64,000 nt of DNA from CAVPJW01 sp963705525 (GCA_963705525.1 CAVPJW010000007.1:815272-879271), one strand, 5' to 3'. Positions 8,853 through 18,467 are shown, counted from the first letter of the stretch. Made by a program: numbers and translations. Notes: a model not told the origin generated them from the letters alone.

Positions 8853-9353
8853 ATGTTCGAACTGAAGTCGCTGTCGGTGGCCGCTATTCCGGCGGCCCTT
8901 GCCAAGGCCGAGCGCTACCGGCTGCTGAACGAACCCGAGCAGAGCCAAAGTATCTGCGAGGACGTCCTGGGCGCGGACCCGAACAATCATCCAGCCATCG
9001 TCATGCTGATCCTGGCGTTGTCGGAGCAGTTTCCGCGTCATCACGCCGGCACGGTGGCGCGGGCCAACGAGCTCGTCGCACGACTGCCGACCGAGTACGA
9101 ACGCCACTACTATGGCGGGCTCGTTGCGGAGCGGCGCGGCCGGTCGCTCCTCGAAGGCGCCGGGCCAGGCGCCGGAGGCGCCGCGAAATGGCTACAGCAG
9201 GCGATGGAGTGTTATGAACGCGCCGACGCCCTGCGGCCGCCCGACAACGACGAGGCACGGCTGCGATGGAATGCGTGCGCGCGTGTCTTCAACGCGCGGC
9301 CGCACCTGCTGGCAAAGGACGAAACGCCCCGCGTCGCAGTCACGAATGAATGA
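8853..9353 (+). CDS. TPR-like soluble protein at the end of the sdh operon
   Basis: The product is 166 residues, alanine- and leucine-rich, and predicted to be mostly helical. Paired helices such as AERYRLLNEPEQSQSICEDVL and QQAMECYERADALRP look like tetratricopeptide repeats. It begins 17 bp after sdhB on the same strand, so it is probably co-transcribed. A role in assembly or scaffolding of succinate dehydrogenase is possible but only inferred from position. The last 166 bases of the gene are duplicated 3.9 kb downstream (13065-13232) with four differences, two of which would change amino acids. Confidence 0.75.
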   Translation: MFELKSLSVAAIPAALAKAERYRLLNEPEQSQSICEDVLGADPNNHPAIVMLILALSEQFPRHHAGTVARANELVARLPTEYERHYYGGLVAERRGRSLLEGAGPGAGGAAKWLQQAMECYERADALRPPDNDEARLRWNACARVFNARPHLLAKDETPRVAVTNE

Positions 9354-9355
9354 TC
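9188..9355 (+). repeat. 168-bp direct repeat, copy 1 (3' end of the TPR gene)
   Basis: This copy holds codons for the last third of the TPR protein plus the stop. The same sequence recurs at 13065-13232 in the same orientation with four mismatches in 168 bases. The offset is constant (3877 bp), with no gaps. Homology stops abruptly at both ends: upstream of the ATGGCTAC that opens the repeat and after TGATC. Copy 1 is taken as the parent because it is in frame in an intact gene. Confidence 0.95.
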
Positions 9356-9411
9356 GAGAGCGTCACGCCTTCTTCGGCCGACTCTATCGGACAGAGGCAC
9401 TGTTCAATCGT

Positions 9412-10734
9412 TCATTCGAATACTCGACTGGTCGCTCTCGTGTGGCGGCTTCGCGCAAACCAGTAGACGAGCCCAAGTCCGCCCCACACACAGAGGATGG
9501 CGTACGGGCGCCAATCCGCGCCCACTCCCGAAAAGATGGTGACAACCGCAAGCCCGATCCCGGCATAGGACCAGGCCTTCACGGCCCGTCGGCTCAACAT
9601 GAACTTCGCCCGCCGGTGCAGCTCGGGATGGTGTTCGACCAGCCGCGCGGCGGCCCAGCAGTGGCTGACGTACTTGAGCATGACCGGGATGTTGGCGGCA
9701 AGGAACAAGAACAGAAGGCTGGACGGGAGGAAGAAACTGACGAGGGCCAATGCGAAGACCACGAGGATGGCGACATACGGTGTGCCCCATTTCGGGTGAA
9801 TCCTTCCGAGCACAGCAGGCAGCACGCCATCACGCCCCATCGCGAACAGGAAGCGCGCAAAGATGAGGTACGTCGCGTTGATCGCGGCGCCGATCGCGGC
9901 AGCCGCGGTGACGACGATCAGAATGTTCGTCCATCGGCCCAGGAAGAGGCGGCCTGCGTCCAGAATGGGTGCGCTGCTCGCCGCCAGCCCGGGCGCACCG
10001 AGCGCACCCACGGCGACGAACGAAACAGCGAAGTAGACCACGATCGTGATCGACATGGTGAACCCGAGGCCCTTGGCGATCACGCTCGCGCTATTGCGAA
10101 TCTCCTCACCGACCTCCACGCCCGTCTCGAGGCCCATGTACAGACCACTCAGCAACGGCAGGGCCGCCAGAACGCCCCACCAGCCAGTCGGCAGGAACGG
10201 CGCGAAGTTGGCAGCCCTCACGAAGGGGATGCCCAGGACCACAAACACCCCGAGTGCCGCGATCTTGAGGACCACGAGGACGCGGCTCACGCCGCCGGTC
10301 ACGTTGACGCCGACCAGGTTGATCACGCAGAACACGGCCAGCAGGGCGACCATCGTCGGCACGCTGGGCAGGCTGATCACCTTGGACACGTAGCTGACGA
10401 AGACGAGCGCCATCAGGTACAGGGAGCCGGCGTTGCCCAGGATCCTCAGCCAGTTCACGATGAAGCCGACGAACGGGTGCACGAACTGCGCGGGCCAGTC
10501 GTAGGAGGAACCTGAGCGCGGTACGGCTGAGCCCATGAACGCATACACGACCGTGAAAACCACCATCGGGATGGCCGCAAGCGCGAGCGACACCAGCAGA
10601 CCCGGTCCGGCGGCCTGCGCGGCCGGTGCCATTACCGAGAAGATCGACATGCCGATCGCCGCCCCCACGCCGAGCGCGACCACATCGAGTCCGGTCATTC
10701 CCTGCTTGAGTCTGCCTTCCTGTGTCGCTGCCAT
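9412..10734 (-). CDS. APC-superfamily amino acid permease
   Basis: ATG 10734 is preferred over the longer frame because AGGAG lies just upstream and the cytoplasmic N-terminus then has normal length. The product is about 440 residues with around 12 hydrophobic segments. The family signature of the first helix is GLDVVALGVGAAIGMSIF. The later segments LETGVEVGEEIRNSA and IFARFLFAMGRDGVLP are typical of APC transporters. It is the last gene of a minus-strand module with an aminotransferase and an Lrp regulator, so it probably imports an amino acid that the module degrades. The substrate cannot be read. Confidence 0.9.
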   Translation of the reverse strand: MAATQEGRLKQGMTGLDVVALGVGAAIGMSIFSVMAPAAQAAGPGLLVSLALAAIPMVVFTVVYAFMGSAVPRSGSSYDWPAQFVHPFVGFIVNWLRILGNAGSLYLMALVFVSYVSKVISLPSVPTMVALLAVFCVINLVGVNVTGGVSRVLVVLKIAALGVFVVLGIPFVRAANFAPFLPTGWWGVLAALPLLSGLYMGLETGVEVGEEIRNSASVIAKGLGFTMSITIVVYFAVSFVAVGALGAPGLAASSAPILDAGRLFLGRWTNILIVVTAAAAIGAAINATYLIFARFLFAMGRDGVLPAVLGRIHPKWGTPYVAILVVFALALVSFFLPSSLLFLFLAANIPVMLKYVSHCWAAARLVEHHPELHRRAKFMLSRRAVKAWSYAGIGLAVVTIFSGVGADWRPYAILCVWGGLGLVYWFARSRHTRATSRVFE

Positions 10735-10913
10735 CTCGACTCCTGCCTCAGCGCACGTTCCGCCGCAAAGTGGCACCTGGAAAAAGGTTTCCGATCGAGC
10801 GCAAGTCCGTCAGATCCTCATGGGTGAGGCGAGCGTCCTACGCTTGGCCAGAACGCTGCAGACGGCGAGTTGGCCTGCCCGTCGGTACGGAGCGTGTCCT
10901 TGTGGCGCGGTTC

Positions 10914-12125
10914 TCAGCGACGAAGGATCTCTTCGAGCGCCGCAAGTGCACGGTCCACGTCGAACGCGTTGTTGAAGGCATGCGGCGCGAATCGGAGACC
11001 ACCCACCCTCGCACATACCGCGACCTGCCGTTCTTCGAGAGCGGAGACCAGACGATCCGGGTCCTGGCCAGGGAACACCGCCGTCAGGATGCCGGCGCGG
11101 CGGGAGTCTTCGGGAGGCGTCAGCACGGTACCGCCGAGCAAACCTACACCATCGGCGATTCTCGCGGTGAGCCCAAGGACGTGTCGAAGGACCCGCTCGG
11201 GACCGACGGCCAGCCAATAGTCGATCGCCGCGGCCAGCGCTACGCGCAGCGTGTGGGCAGAGCTGGCGTATTCGAGGCGCCGCCCGGCTACGGCGTCCTC
11301 CTGCGAGACGCCGGTTTCGCGCCACGGTGGCGCCGGATCCAGCGTGAGCGAGCCAACGAAAATGGGGCGCAGCCGTTCTCCCAACTCCGGCCGGACGTAG
11401 CACACACCGGAGCCCGAGAAACTGCAGAGCCACTTGAAGGACCCGGTGGCGAGCACGTCCACGTCGCTCGCCTGCACGTCGATAGGGACCACGCCAGCGC
11501 TCTGCATCGCATCCACGACTAGGAGGGCCCCGTGGGCGTGCGCAAGGGCGGCCAGTTCCTTGAGGTCGAATCGGTGTCCGGTCCCCCACTGGACATGGCT
11601 TATGGATATGGCGGCCGTCCGATCATCCACGAGGGCCGCCACCTGCTCGATTGAGAGCGCTGCGGGCTCCGGACTGGCGCGCACCAGGCGCACCTTCGCA
11701 CCTGTTTCCTCGGCTACCCGAATCCAGGGCAGCGTAACGGCTGGTGATTCCGTGTCGATCGCCACGATGTTCTGACCGGCGCGCGGCCGCAACCACCAGG
11801 CGATTTGGTTGATGGCTTCAGACGTGCTCGTAACGATCGAGATGTCGGCCGGGTTTGCGTTGAACAGACGCGCCGCCGCCGCACGGGGCGCATCCTTGAT
11901 GGCCTTGAGGTGCTCGAAGAAGGCGAGGGACCCAGAAGTCGCCACCTCTCGCGCAAACCCGTCATGCGCCTCTTGGACACTCCTCGGGATGAGCCCCATG
12001 CCCGCCGAGTTGAGGTAGGCGACCCGGCCCATCAGGGGAAAATCCGATCGCGGCACGATCGCGTCGAGCGCAGGCACCGCTCCGTGTTGCTCTGGATCCC
12101 GATCCGGCGAGACGGTATCCGGCAT
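10914..12125 (-). CDS. Class V PLP-dependent aminotransferase
   Basis: The product is 403 residues. The fold-type I features are present: the cofactor-stacking region TSTSEAINQ, Asp205 and Gln208 in VVDAMQSAG, and the Schiff-base lysine Lys231 in ATGSFKWLCS, followed by SGVCYVRP. It resembles the cysteine-desulfurase/isopenicillin-N-epimerase branch, but lacks the long loop cysteine of desulfurases. With a permease downstream and an Lrp-type regulator upstream, an amino-acid-degrading transaminase or lyase role is the best guess. The 179-bp gap to the permease shows no gene. Confidence 0.88.
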   Translation of the reverse strand: MPDTVSPDRDPEQHGAVPALDAIVPRSDFPLMGRVAYLNSAGMGLIPRSVQEAHDGFAREVATSGSLAFFEHLKAIKDAPRAAAARLFNANPADISIVTSTSEAINQIAWWLRPRAGQNIVAIDTESPAVTLPWIRVAEETGAKVRLVRASPEPAALSIEQVAALVDDRTAAISISHVQWGTGHRFDLKELAALAHAHGALLVVDAMQSAGVVPIDVQASDVDVLATGSFKWLCSFSGSGVCYVRPELGERLRPIFVGSLTLDPAPPWRETGVSQEDAVAGRRLEYASSAHTLRVALAAAIDYWLAVGPERVLRHVLGLTARIADGVGLLGGTVLTPPEDSRRAGILTAVFPGQDPDRLVSALEERQVAVCARVGGLRFAPHAFNNAFDVDRALAALEEILRR

Positions 12126-12391
12126 CGTTTCTGGACGAGATACTATCTCTCTCCCACGTGAAACGTGGTTCCCATGGTGACCTCGGCGAGGGCATCAGGG
12201 AGAACGATGTGCCGACAGGTGGTAGAACTAGGGAACGTGGTCCCTGTGGGGACGAACACGACAGTCGGAATTAGTTCGATGGGCCCGGAACCGGTCTCGG
12301 ATGGGCACGCCGAAACCATGTCGGCTCGGCGATGCGGGCAGGTCTGGAGTTTCGACGCGCTATTTGGCGACGGAGAAAGATGTCGAACCGA
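12126..12391. promoter_or_regulatory. Intergenic region with inverted repeats upstream of the aminotransferase gene
   Basis: A perfect inverted repeat CCACGT-GAA-ACGTGG lies at 12154-12168, about 30 bp upstream of the aminotransferase start. A related element, GGGAACGTGGTCCC, lies at 12231-12244; both share ACGTGGT followed by CCC. Paired sites of this kind upstream of a target gene and downstream of an Lrp gene would fit Lrp-type operators, but no -10/-35 pair is clear. Confidence 0.45.
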
Positions 12392-13015
12392 TCAGCCGCG
12401 CACCTTTGGACGCCTGCCCGCGTCTGTGATCGGGCGTGGCCGATGTGGTCGCAGCGGCAGTCTGGTCGTGTCGACGAACCTCGTCACGGAGATTGACGAC
12501 CGCATGCCCACAAGGCCTGGCATTTTGTCGAGCTTGTTCCACATCAACTGCTCGTACCCCGCGATGTCCGGCACCAGGATCTTGAGCAGTACATCGACGT
12601 CGCCCATCAAGGCGTGGCACTCGATAATCTCGGGCATCTCGCGCACCGCTTCGATGAAGTCCTGCAGCTTCGCTCCGGTACGTCCGTCGATCTTGGCGAA
12701 GACGAGTACCATCACGCCCAATCCGACCTTACTTGGGTCGATGATCGCGACGCGGTCCGTGATAATGCCCTCGTCGAGGAAGTGCTTGATCCGCCGCCAA
12801 CAGGCCGACTTCGAGGAGCCGACGCGCGTGGCGAGGTCGGCCAGCGGCACCGTCACGTCGGTCTGCAGTTCGTCGAGAATGCGGATGTCCAACTCGTCGA
12901 GCGGCTCGGTGACGGTCTTTTCGCGTTGAGCTCCGGGGAGCCTAGCTCGATTGGACGCTACGCCGTTCCGAACGGCGCCTACCCGACGGTGCGTTGTTGA
13001 TTCTCGGTGGTCCAT
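12392..13015 (-). CDS. Lrp/AsnC-family transcriptional regulator
   Basis: The ATG at 13015 is the first plausible start; it leaves an N-terminal extension of about 35 residues before the conserved LDELDIRILDELQ, so the true start may be different. The helix-turn-helix is LADLATRVGSSKSACWRRIKHL-like. The C-terminal RAM domain shows VMVLVFAKIDG, ECHALMGDVDVLLKI and GMRSSISVTRFV. A proline/arginine-rich tail ends the protein. It is encoded upstream of the aminotransferase and permease on the same strand and very likely regulates them in response to the transported amino acid. Confidence 0.9.
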   Translation of the reverse strand: MDHRESTTHRRVGAVRNGVASNRARLPGAQREKTVTEPLDELDIRILDELQTDVTVPLADLATRVGSSKSACWRRIKHFLDEGIITDRVAIIDPSKVGLGVMVLVFAKIDGRTGAKLQDFIEAVREMPEIIECHALMGDVDVLLKILVPDIAGYEQLMWNKLDKMPGLVGMRSSISVTRFVDTTRLPLRPHRPRPITDAGRRPKVRG

Positions 13016-13064
13016 CGTTACGCCATCATACCGCGGCCCGATGAAGTCATAGCACTCGTCCGCG

Positions 13065-13232
13065 ATGGCTACAGCAGGCGATGGAGTGTTATGAACGCGC
13101 CGACGCCCTGCGGCCGCCCGACAACGACGAGGCACGGCTTCGATGGAATGCGTGCGCCCGTGTCTTCAACGCGCGGCCGCACCTGCTGGCAAAGGACGAA
13201 ACGCCCAGCGTCGCAGTCACGAACGAATGATC
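13065..13232 (+). repeat. 168-bp direct repeat, copy 2 (relic of the TPR gene 3' end)
   Basis: This is a detached copy of 9188-9355, at 164 of 168 identical bases. It has no start codon or upstream coding part, so it is not a gene. Two of its four changes would alter amino acids (Arg to Pro, Arg to Ser), as expected for a non-functional copy. It lies directly upstream of the Lrp gene and next to the 3' end of the amidohydrolase gene, so the two copies bracket the permease-aminotransferase-Lrp module. Confidence 0.95.
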
Positions 13233-13239
13233 CGTCGGG

Positions 13240-14793
13240 TCACTTCTGGCGCGGCCGGCCAGGTATCACAATCGGGCTGGCTTTCTGCACCTCTGCCCAC
13301 ACCCGCCGTCCGACCTTGTCGGCTTCGGCCATCACGCTCGCCTCGTCCATCGTCAGGATCTTCCGGTCGCGCATGACGAACTGACCGTCGACCATGACGG
13401 ACTCGATGTCGGACGGCTGCCCGTTGTGGATCCACGCGGACAGGATGCGCACCGCCGGCACGAGGTAGATGCGCTGGGTGTCGAGGACGATGAGGTCGGC
13501 CTTCTTCCCGACTCTCGAGCGTGCCGATGGACGTCGCCTGGCGGACCGCTCGTGCGCCGCCGAGCCGTCGCGTCTTCGAGCGCGTCTTCCGGCTGTGGCC
13601 TGACTCCGGGGAACGCATCGGTCCGCCGGATTCGTTCCGTCAGGAGCGCGATCCGCATCACCGCGAACATGTCAGTCGTGTTGTTGTCGGTGCCGTTCGC
13701 GATGGGACAGCCCGCCGCCCGCAGGGCGGGAATGGGCGGAATGACGCCGCGGTTCGCGGCCATGCCGGCCTGGTGCGAGACGATGGTGCCCGACTTGCCG
13801 AGAAGCGCGATGTCAGCTTCGTCCACGTACCGGCAGTGCGCCGCGAACAGCCGGGGACCAAGGAAGCCGTGCTTCGCGAGAAACGCCGGCGGACGAACTC
13901 CATGGTGCTTCACCATGAAATCGACTTCGGCGCGGCTCTGCGACAGATGGATCGTGTATCCGAGATCGTGTTTCTCGGCAAAGGCGCGAACGGCCTGGAG
14001 CAGCTCGGGCGAGCACAACTCAGCCAGTGCGGCGGCGGGAAACACGCTGATACGACCCTGTTTCGCGCCGTGCCATTTCGCTGAAGAGATCGTCGATGCG
14101 CTGCAGTCCCTCGTCGCGCCGCTTCGCGGAAAATCTCGGCGCTTCGCTTTTCGCGAGGAGCTCCGGCGACATCGGACCGGGAACATTCTCGATGTCGCTG
14201 GCGGACTCGGCGAACACCCAGCGCAGACCCGTGTCAGCCAGCGCCGCTGCCTCACTGCTGATGCCCGAAACGTTCTCGACAACCGTGGTGCTCCCGGTTC
14301 GAATGGCTTCGAGGGCGCCCACCACGGCCATCAGCGAGTCTTCTTCCTGGGAAAGGAGACTGTCGGGCTGCATGGCCAGTCGATAACTGTTGGGGAATCC
14401 GAAGTCCTCGTTGAAGCCGCGAGCGATCGTCGCGCTCAGATGCGCGTGGCAGTTGATCAGGCCCGGGAGCACGGCCTTGCCGCGCCCGTCGTAGATGTCG
14501 GCCTGCGGATACTTCTTGAGGATGTCGTCGGTCTGACCAATCGCCGCGATCTTGTCGCCGTCCACCGCGAGCGCCACGTCGTGCTGCACGGCGTCCGCGG
14601 TCGTGAACACCGTGGTGTGAGAAAAGACAACGGTCCTGTTCGGCGGCGATTGAGCCTGGACGCCGTGGGGCTCGAGAAAGATGGCAGCGGCGCCCGCGCC
14701 GGCGCCGACGAGCAATTCACGCCGGGTCAGGTCGTTCGCGCTGCGAGGAGAATCGGAAAGGGACGACGAGTCATTGATAGTCGTGGATGGCAT
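13240..14793 (-). CDS. Tat-exported amidohydrolase, three frameshifts
   Basis: The N-terminus has a twin-arginine signal (LTRRELLVGAGAGAAAIFLE). Metal-site motifs of the amidohydrolase superfamily follow: PGLINCHAHL, FAAHCRYVDEADIALL, SHQAGMAANRG and NGTDNNTTDMFAV. The C-terminal beta-sandwich part contains GKKADLIVLDT and VMVDGQFVMRDRKIL. The pattern fits the SAH/methylthioadenosine deaminase-like (cytosine-deaminase) branch. Three breaks near 14085, 13580 and 13515 each behave as a single-base insertion and together restore the original frame. The substrate is unknown. Upstream, only about 30 bp separate it from the kinase gene's 3' end. Confidence 0.82.
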
Positions 14794-14823
14794 GGCGCAA
14801 AGTAGCGGCTCGGGTGGTGTGTG

Positions 14824-16932
14824 TCAAACCTGGAGGCCGGCCAGACCGAGCAGTCGAGTGAGACGTTCGTCGACCTCAGGGGCCATGGCTCCGAGGCTCT
14901 GTCGGACGAGCGCGATGGAGACGTCTGGCTGGATCCTGCGCGCCTGCGCAATGAACGCGCGCGCGTCGTCACGCTTCTCCGCGCCCGCAGCATTGGCCGC
15001 GCACCAGAGATAGCCCAAGTAGTAGGTCGGGAACAGTGCGATCAGCCGCCTGCCGAGCGCCAGCCCGTTCTCGAAGCGGCCCGCGTTCATGTACGCCGAC
15101 GATCCGATGTCGTAGAAGAGGAACTCGGCGCGGATCATGCGGGCTCAGCCGCATTGCGCGCTCGATCTGCGCGATCGAGACGTTGGCGTCGTGCCCCGTC
15201 ATGTGCCAGATCCACGCGTGGATCATCAGCGACCAGATCGAGCTCGGGTTGAGCTCGAGTGCGCGCGTCGCTTCCTCGAGCGCCGCCCCGCAGTCGCCCA
15301 ATCCGTCCAACGGAAATCAGCATCCAGGCGAGAAACGCGTGCGCGTCGGGGTCGGCCGGGTCGAGCGCGACCGCACGTCGCGCTTGATCGAGCCCCTGCG
15401 CCAGCACCTCGTCCGGGGCGTCGGTCCAGTTGTGGACGACTTCCCAGATTGAGATCTCCGCCAGACGCGCGCGTGCGGGCGCAAAGGTCGGGTCGAGCGC
15501 GACCGCACGCTCGAGCAGGCGGCGCGCCTCCGCGCTGTCCTCGCGCGTAAACCGATGAATGAGGGGCTGCGCGCGCTGATAGAGGCCCCACGCCTCGAGG
15601 CTCTCGGGCGGCCGGCGCTCGGCGCTCGCATGCTCGACGCGATGCAGGTCACCCACAATCGAAATGGCGATTGCCTCGCTCAGCTCGTCCTGAACCGCAA
15701 ACACGTCCGACAGCTCGCGCTCGAACGTCTTCGCCCAGACCTGCTGCGCCGTTGTCGCCTCGACAAGTTGTGCGGCGATCCGCACGCGATTGCCCGCCTT
15801 GCGCAGGCTGCCCTGCACCAGGTAGCGAACACCGAGGTCGGCGGCAATCTGCTTCGGATCGGCGGATCTTGCCTTTGAACACGAAACTCGACGCGCGTGA
15901 AATCACCGGGAACGTCCGAAAGAGCGAAAGCCGCGTAATCAACTCGTCGGCGAGGCCGTCGGTGAAATACTCCTGCTCACGATCGCTCGAGAGGTTGTCG
16001 AAGGGAAGAACCGCGATTGCGGGACGCCCGCCGAACGTGGACGACGACGCGGCGCCCGCGATGCTCGGCGACCCGTGGCTGACCGCGTCGAGCGCCTCGA
16101 CGACCCTTGCGGCGGTCGGCCGATCGGCGGCGTTTTTCTCGAGCATGCGAAAGATCAGTGCGGAGAACCCGGCGTTCACGGTGCCGAGCGGCGGCGGTAC
16201 CTGGCTGATGATGGCGTGGAGATATCCGGGGAGCGTCTGTGCGCGGAACGGATGGCGGCCCGACGTCAGCTCGTAGAAGACCACGCCGAGCGAAAAGATG
16301 TCTGACGCATGGCCCACGTGCTCACCGCGCGCCTGCTCGGGCGACATGTATCGCACCGTGCCCAACATCTGGCCCTGGACCGTGTGCTGCCCCACGGTCG
16401 CATCGCGATCGTCTTCCTCTGAATGCGACAGCCGTGCGAGTCCAAAGTCGAGCAGCTTCACGTAGCCGTCGTCGCGCACCATGACGTTCTCGGGCTTCAG
16501 GTCGCGATGCGTGATGCCGGCTGCGTGTGCTGCCGCGAGCGCCCTGGCGATCTGCTTGCACCATTCGAGCACGCTGGCTGCGCTCAGCTCGCCGCTGAGC
16601 ATCGCGCGCAACGTGGCCCCCGAAACAAGTTCCATCACGATGAACCGCCCCGCTGGGCTATCGCCGATGTCGTGAATCGTGACGATGTGCGGGTGGTTGA
16701 GCGCCGATGCGGCCCGTGCCTCCTGGACGAAGCGGCGCACGCTCGCCTCGTCGCGGGTCGCGTGCGCAGGCAGCAGCTTGATGGCCACCTTCCGACCGAG
16801 CCGCGAATCCTCGGCCAGCCAGACCTCGCCCATTCCGCCCGCGCCCAGCCGGGAGAGGACGCGGTAGTGCGGTACGCCGATGTCAGGCGGTCGTTGGTTC
16901 AGGTTCGCGGCTTCCATGAACGTGCTGAGCAT
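14824..16932 (-). CDS. Serine/threonine protein kinase with C-terminal TPR region, three frameshifts
   Basis: From ATG 16932 the kinase domain (about 23-290) shows the glycine loop RLGAGGMGEVW, Lys52 in VAIK, HRDLKPEN at 142-149 and DFG at 162-164; the activation segment ends in GTVRYMSPEQARG. A linker leads to the adenylate-cyclase-associated TolB-like segment IAVLPFDNLSSDREQEYFTDGLADELI and then TPR repeats (RALELNPSSIWSL and similar). Breaks near 15868, 15314 and 15130 are each consistent with one inserted base. Alternative ATG at 16917. This is the widespread Acidobacteria/Myxobacteria architecture. There is no transmembrane helix visible between the kinase and TPR parts. Confidence 0.88.
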
Positions 16933-17004
16933 ATCGCATTGCTGTGTGCGGGACGTTCCGCTAGCCTGATGCTGGACCCGCACGAGGAATATGGAGGAAC
17001 ATAA

Positions 17005-17733
17005 ATGCCCAATCCTTCCGCCGAAACCTCGCCGCAACGCTACGCACGCATTGGCGGGCTGCTCTACCTGATCATCATCGTCGCCGGCATCACAGGCGAG
17101 CTCTTCGTCCGCGGCTCCATCGTCGTTTCGCGCGACGCGGCGGCAACGGCCAACAACCTCATCGCATCGACGTCACTCTGGCGCGCCGGCATCGCCGGCG
17201 ACCTGGTGATGCACATGTGCGACGTCGGGCTGATGCTGGTTTTCTACGTCTTGCTCAGGCCGGTGAGCAGGAATCTCGCGATGCTCGCGGTGCTGTTCAA
17301 CCTCGTCCAGACGGGCGTGCTCGTGGCCAACAAGTTGAATCTGATGCTGCCGTTGTTCCTGCTCGGCGACGCAGCCTATCTGAAAGCGTTCACGCCGGCG
17401 CAGCTGCAGGCTCTCGCATACGTCTCTCTCAGAACCCACGACTACGGTTTCGGTTTCGGTCTGATTTTTTTTGGTATGGAATGTCTTGTCGTCGGCTATC
17501 TCGTCATTCGATCGGACTACCTGCCAAAGGTTCTCGGGATCCTCATGCAGCTCGCGGGCGCGTGCTACCTGACGAACAGCTTCGCGCTTGTCCTCTACCC
17601 CGCGCTGGCTTCGAGACTCTTCCCGGCCATCATGCTGCCGCCCTTCGTCGCGGAATTATCGATGGCGATGTGGCTCCTCGTGAAGGGCGTGGACCTGGCG
17701 AAGTGGAGAGAGCGGGCGGCTGCGAAGATTTGA
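17005..17733 (+). CDS. DUF4386 family membrane protein
   Basis: The product is 242 residues with six hydrophobic segments and starts with the typical PQRYARIGGLLYLIIIVAGI. The internal HDYGFGFGLIFFGMECLVVGYLV and the C-terminal YLPKVLGILMQLAG are family hallmarks. A strong Shine-Dalgarno (GGAGG) lies 8 bases before the ATG. It is divergent from the kinase gene with only 72 bp between them, so both promoters must lie there. Function of the family is unknown. Confidence 0.9.
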   Translation: MPNPSAETSPQRYARIGGLLYLIIIVAGITGELFVRGSIVVSRDAAATANNLIASTSLWRAGIAGDLVMHMCDVGLMLVFYVLLRPVSRNLAMLAVLFNLVQTGVLVANKLNLMLPLFLLGDAAYLKAFTPAQLQALAYVSLRTHDYGFGFGLIFFGMECLVVGYLVIRSDYLPKVLGILMQLAGACYLTNSFALVLYPALASRLFPAIMLPPFVAELSMAMWLLVKGVDLAKWRERAAAKI

Positions 17734-17759
17734 AAGGTCTCCGAGGAAGCGCCGCGGAT

Positions 17760-18143
17760 TCACACGCGAACGATCTGCGGGAGGTGATCGAAATGTTTGT
17801 CTCGCGCGTGGAGACCAAGATTATGCTGCAGCACAAGGGCCGCCAGCCACACGTCGTTGGTCGGGATCGGTGAGCCCTGCTTCCGGAGCTGACGGAAGAC
17901 CGACGCGTAATGATGGGTCGTCTGGTCGTCCGCAAAGAGCACGCTCACCCCCTCTTTCAAGAGGAACCGCCGGAGCGTTCGCTCGTTTTCGGCCTGGCGA
18001 CGCCCGTGCGCGAAGCCCGCGCGAAGCTCGCCCAGGACGACGAACGGCAACATGACGGCCTCGGCTTCCTCCAGGAGCGCGACCGTCTCGTCGACGCCCT
18101 TGCACAGATCGACGTATCGATTCGTATCGAGCGCAACTCTCAC
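17760..18143 (-). CDS. vapC: PIN-domain toxin (VapC-like)
   Basis: The product is 127 residues, the usual PIN length. The acidic catalytic residues of PIN ribonucleases are present: Asp6 (LDTNRY), Glu39 (GELRAGF), Asp97 (TNDVWLAA) and Asp115 (ARDKHFDHL). It should be a Mg-dependent endoribonuclease. It overlaps the antitoxin gene by 4 bases (ATGA), the standard antitoxin-first arrangement that couples their translation. Confidence 0.92.
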   Translation of the reverse strand: MRVALDTNRYVDLCKGVDETVALLEEAEAVMLPFVVLGELRAGFAHGRRQAENERTLRRFLLKEGVSVLFADDQTTHHYASVFRQLRKQGSPIPTNDVWLAALVLQHNLGLHARDKHFDHLPQIVRV

Positions 18144-18382
18144 CGCCAGAGATCCTCGTCCACCCGATCCTGTGCAGCGAGCGCTGTTTCAACCGCCTTC
18201 TCCGCCTTCCATGTGCCGGCGATGTCAGCGAGATCGCGCCGCTTTCGCGGAATCCCTGCCATGCCCGACCCCTCCAATAACGCGTCGACGGCTGTTTCGT
18301 TGAGGCTCTTCCCCGCCGCTCGTGCGCGCCCGCGCAGGGCGCTGTCGACAGCCGCCGGAATGCCTCGAATCGTGTACTGCAT
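18140..18382 (-). CDS. vapB: RHH-type antitoxin (FitA/VapB-like)
   Basis: The product is 80 residues from the ATG at 18382. The N-terminal ribbon-helix-helix reads MQYTIRGIPAAVDSALRGRA with AAGKSLNETAVDALLEG as second helix, as in FitA-like antitoxins. The C-terminal half (from about 41) would wrap the PIN toxin. A longer reading frame upstream is not used: the promoter lies immediately before this ATG. The transcript is probably leaderless, since the predicted start site falls on or next to the A of the ATG. Confidence 0.88.
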   Translation of the reverse strand: MQYTIRGIPAAVDSALRGRARAAGKSLNETAVDALLEGSGMAGIPRKRRDLADIAGTWKAEKAVETALAAQDRVDEDLWR

Positions 18383-18388
18383 GCACTT

Positions 18389-18417
18389 ATTATAGGCAAT
18401 GCATGCATTATCAGCAA
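18389..18417 (-). promoter_or_regulatory. Promoter with palindromic operator for the VapBC-like pair
   Basis: Read on the minus strand, TTGCTG (18417-18412) and a perfect TATAAT (18394-18389) are separated by 17 bp. A 12-bp palindrome, AATGCATGCATT (18398-18409), fills the spacer. Binding of the antitoxin or the complex there would block RNA polymerase, which is the usual autoregulation of such modules. The distance from the -10 box to the ATG at 18382 is only 6 bases. Confidence 0.78.
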
Positions 18418-18467
18418 GCAGTCCACAAGGCAGGGATTGAAGGAGCTCTGTGCTTATTTCGTTTCGC

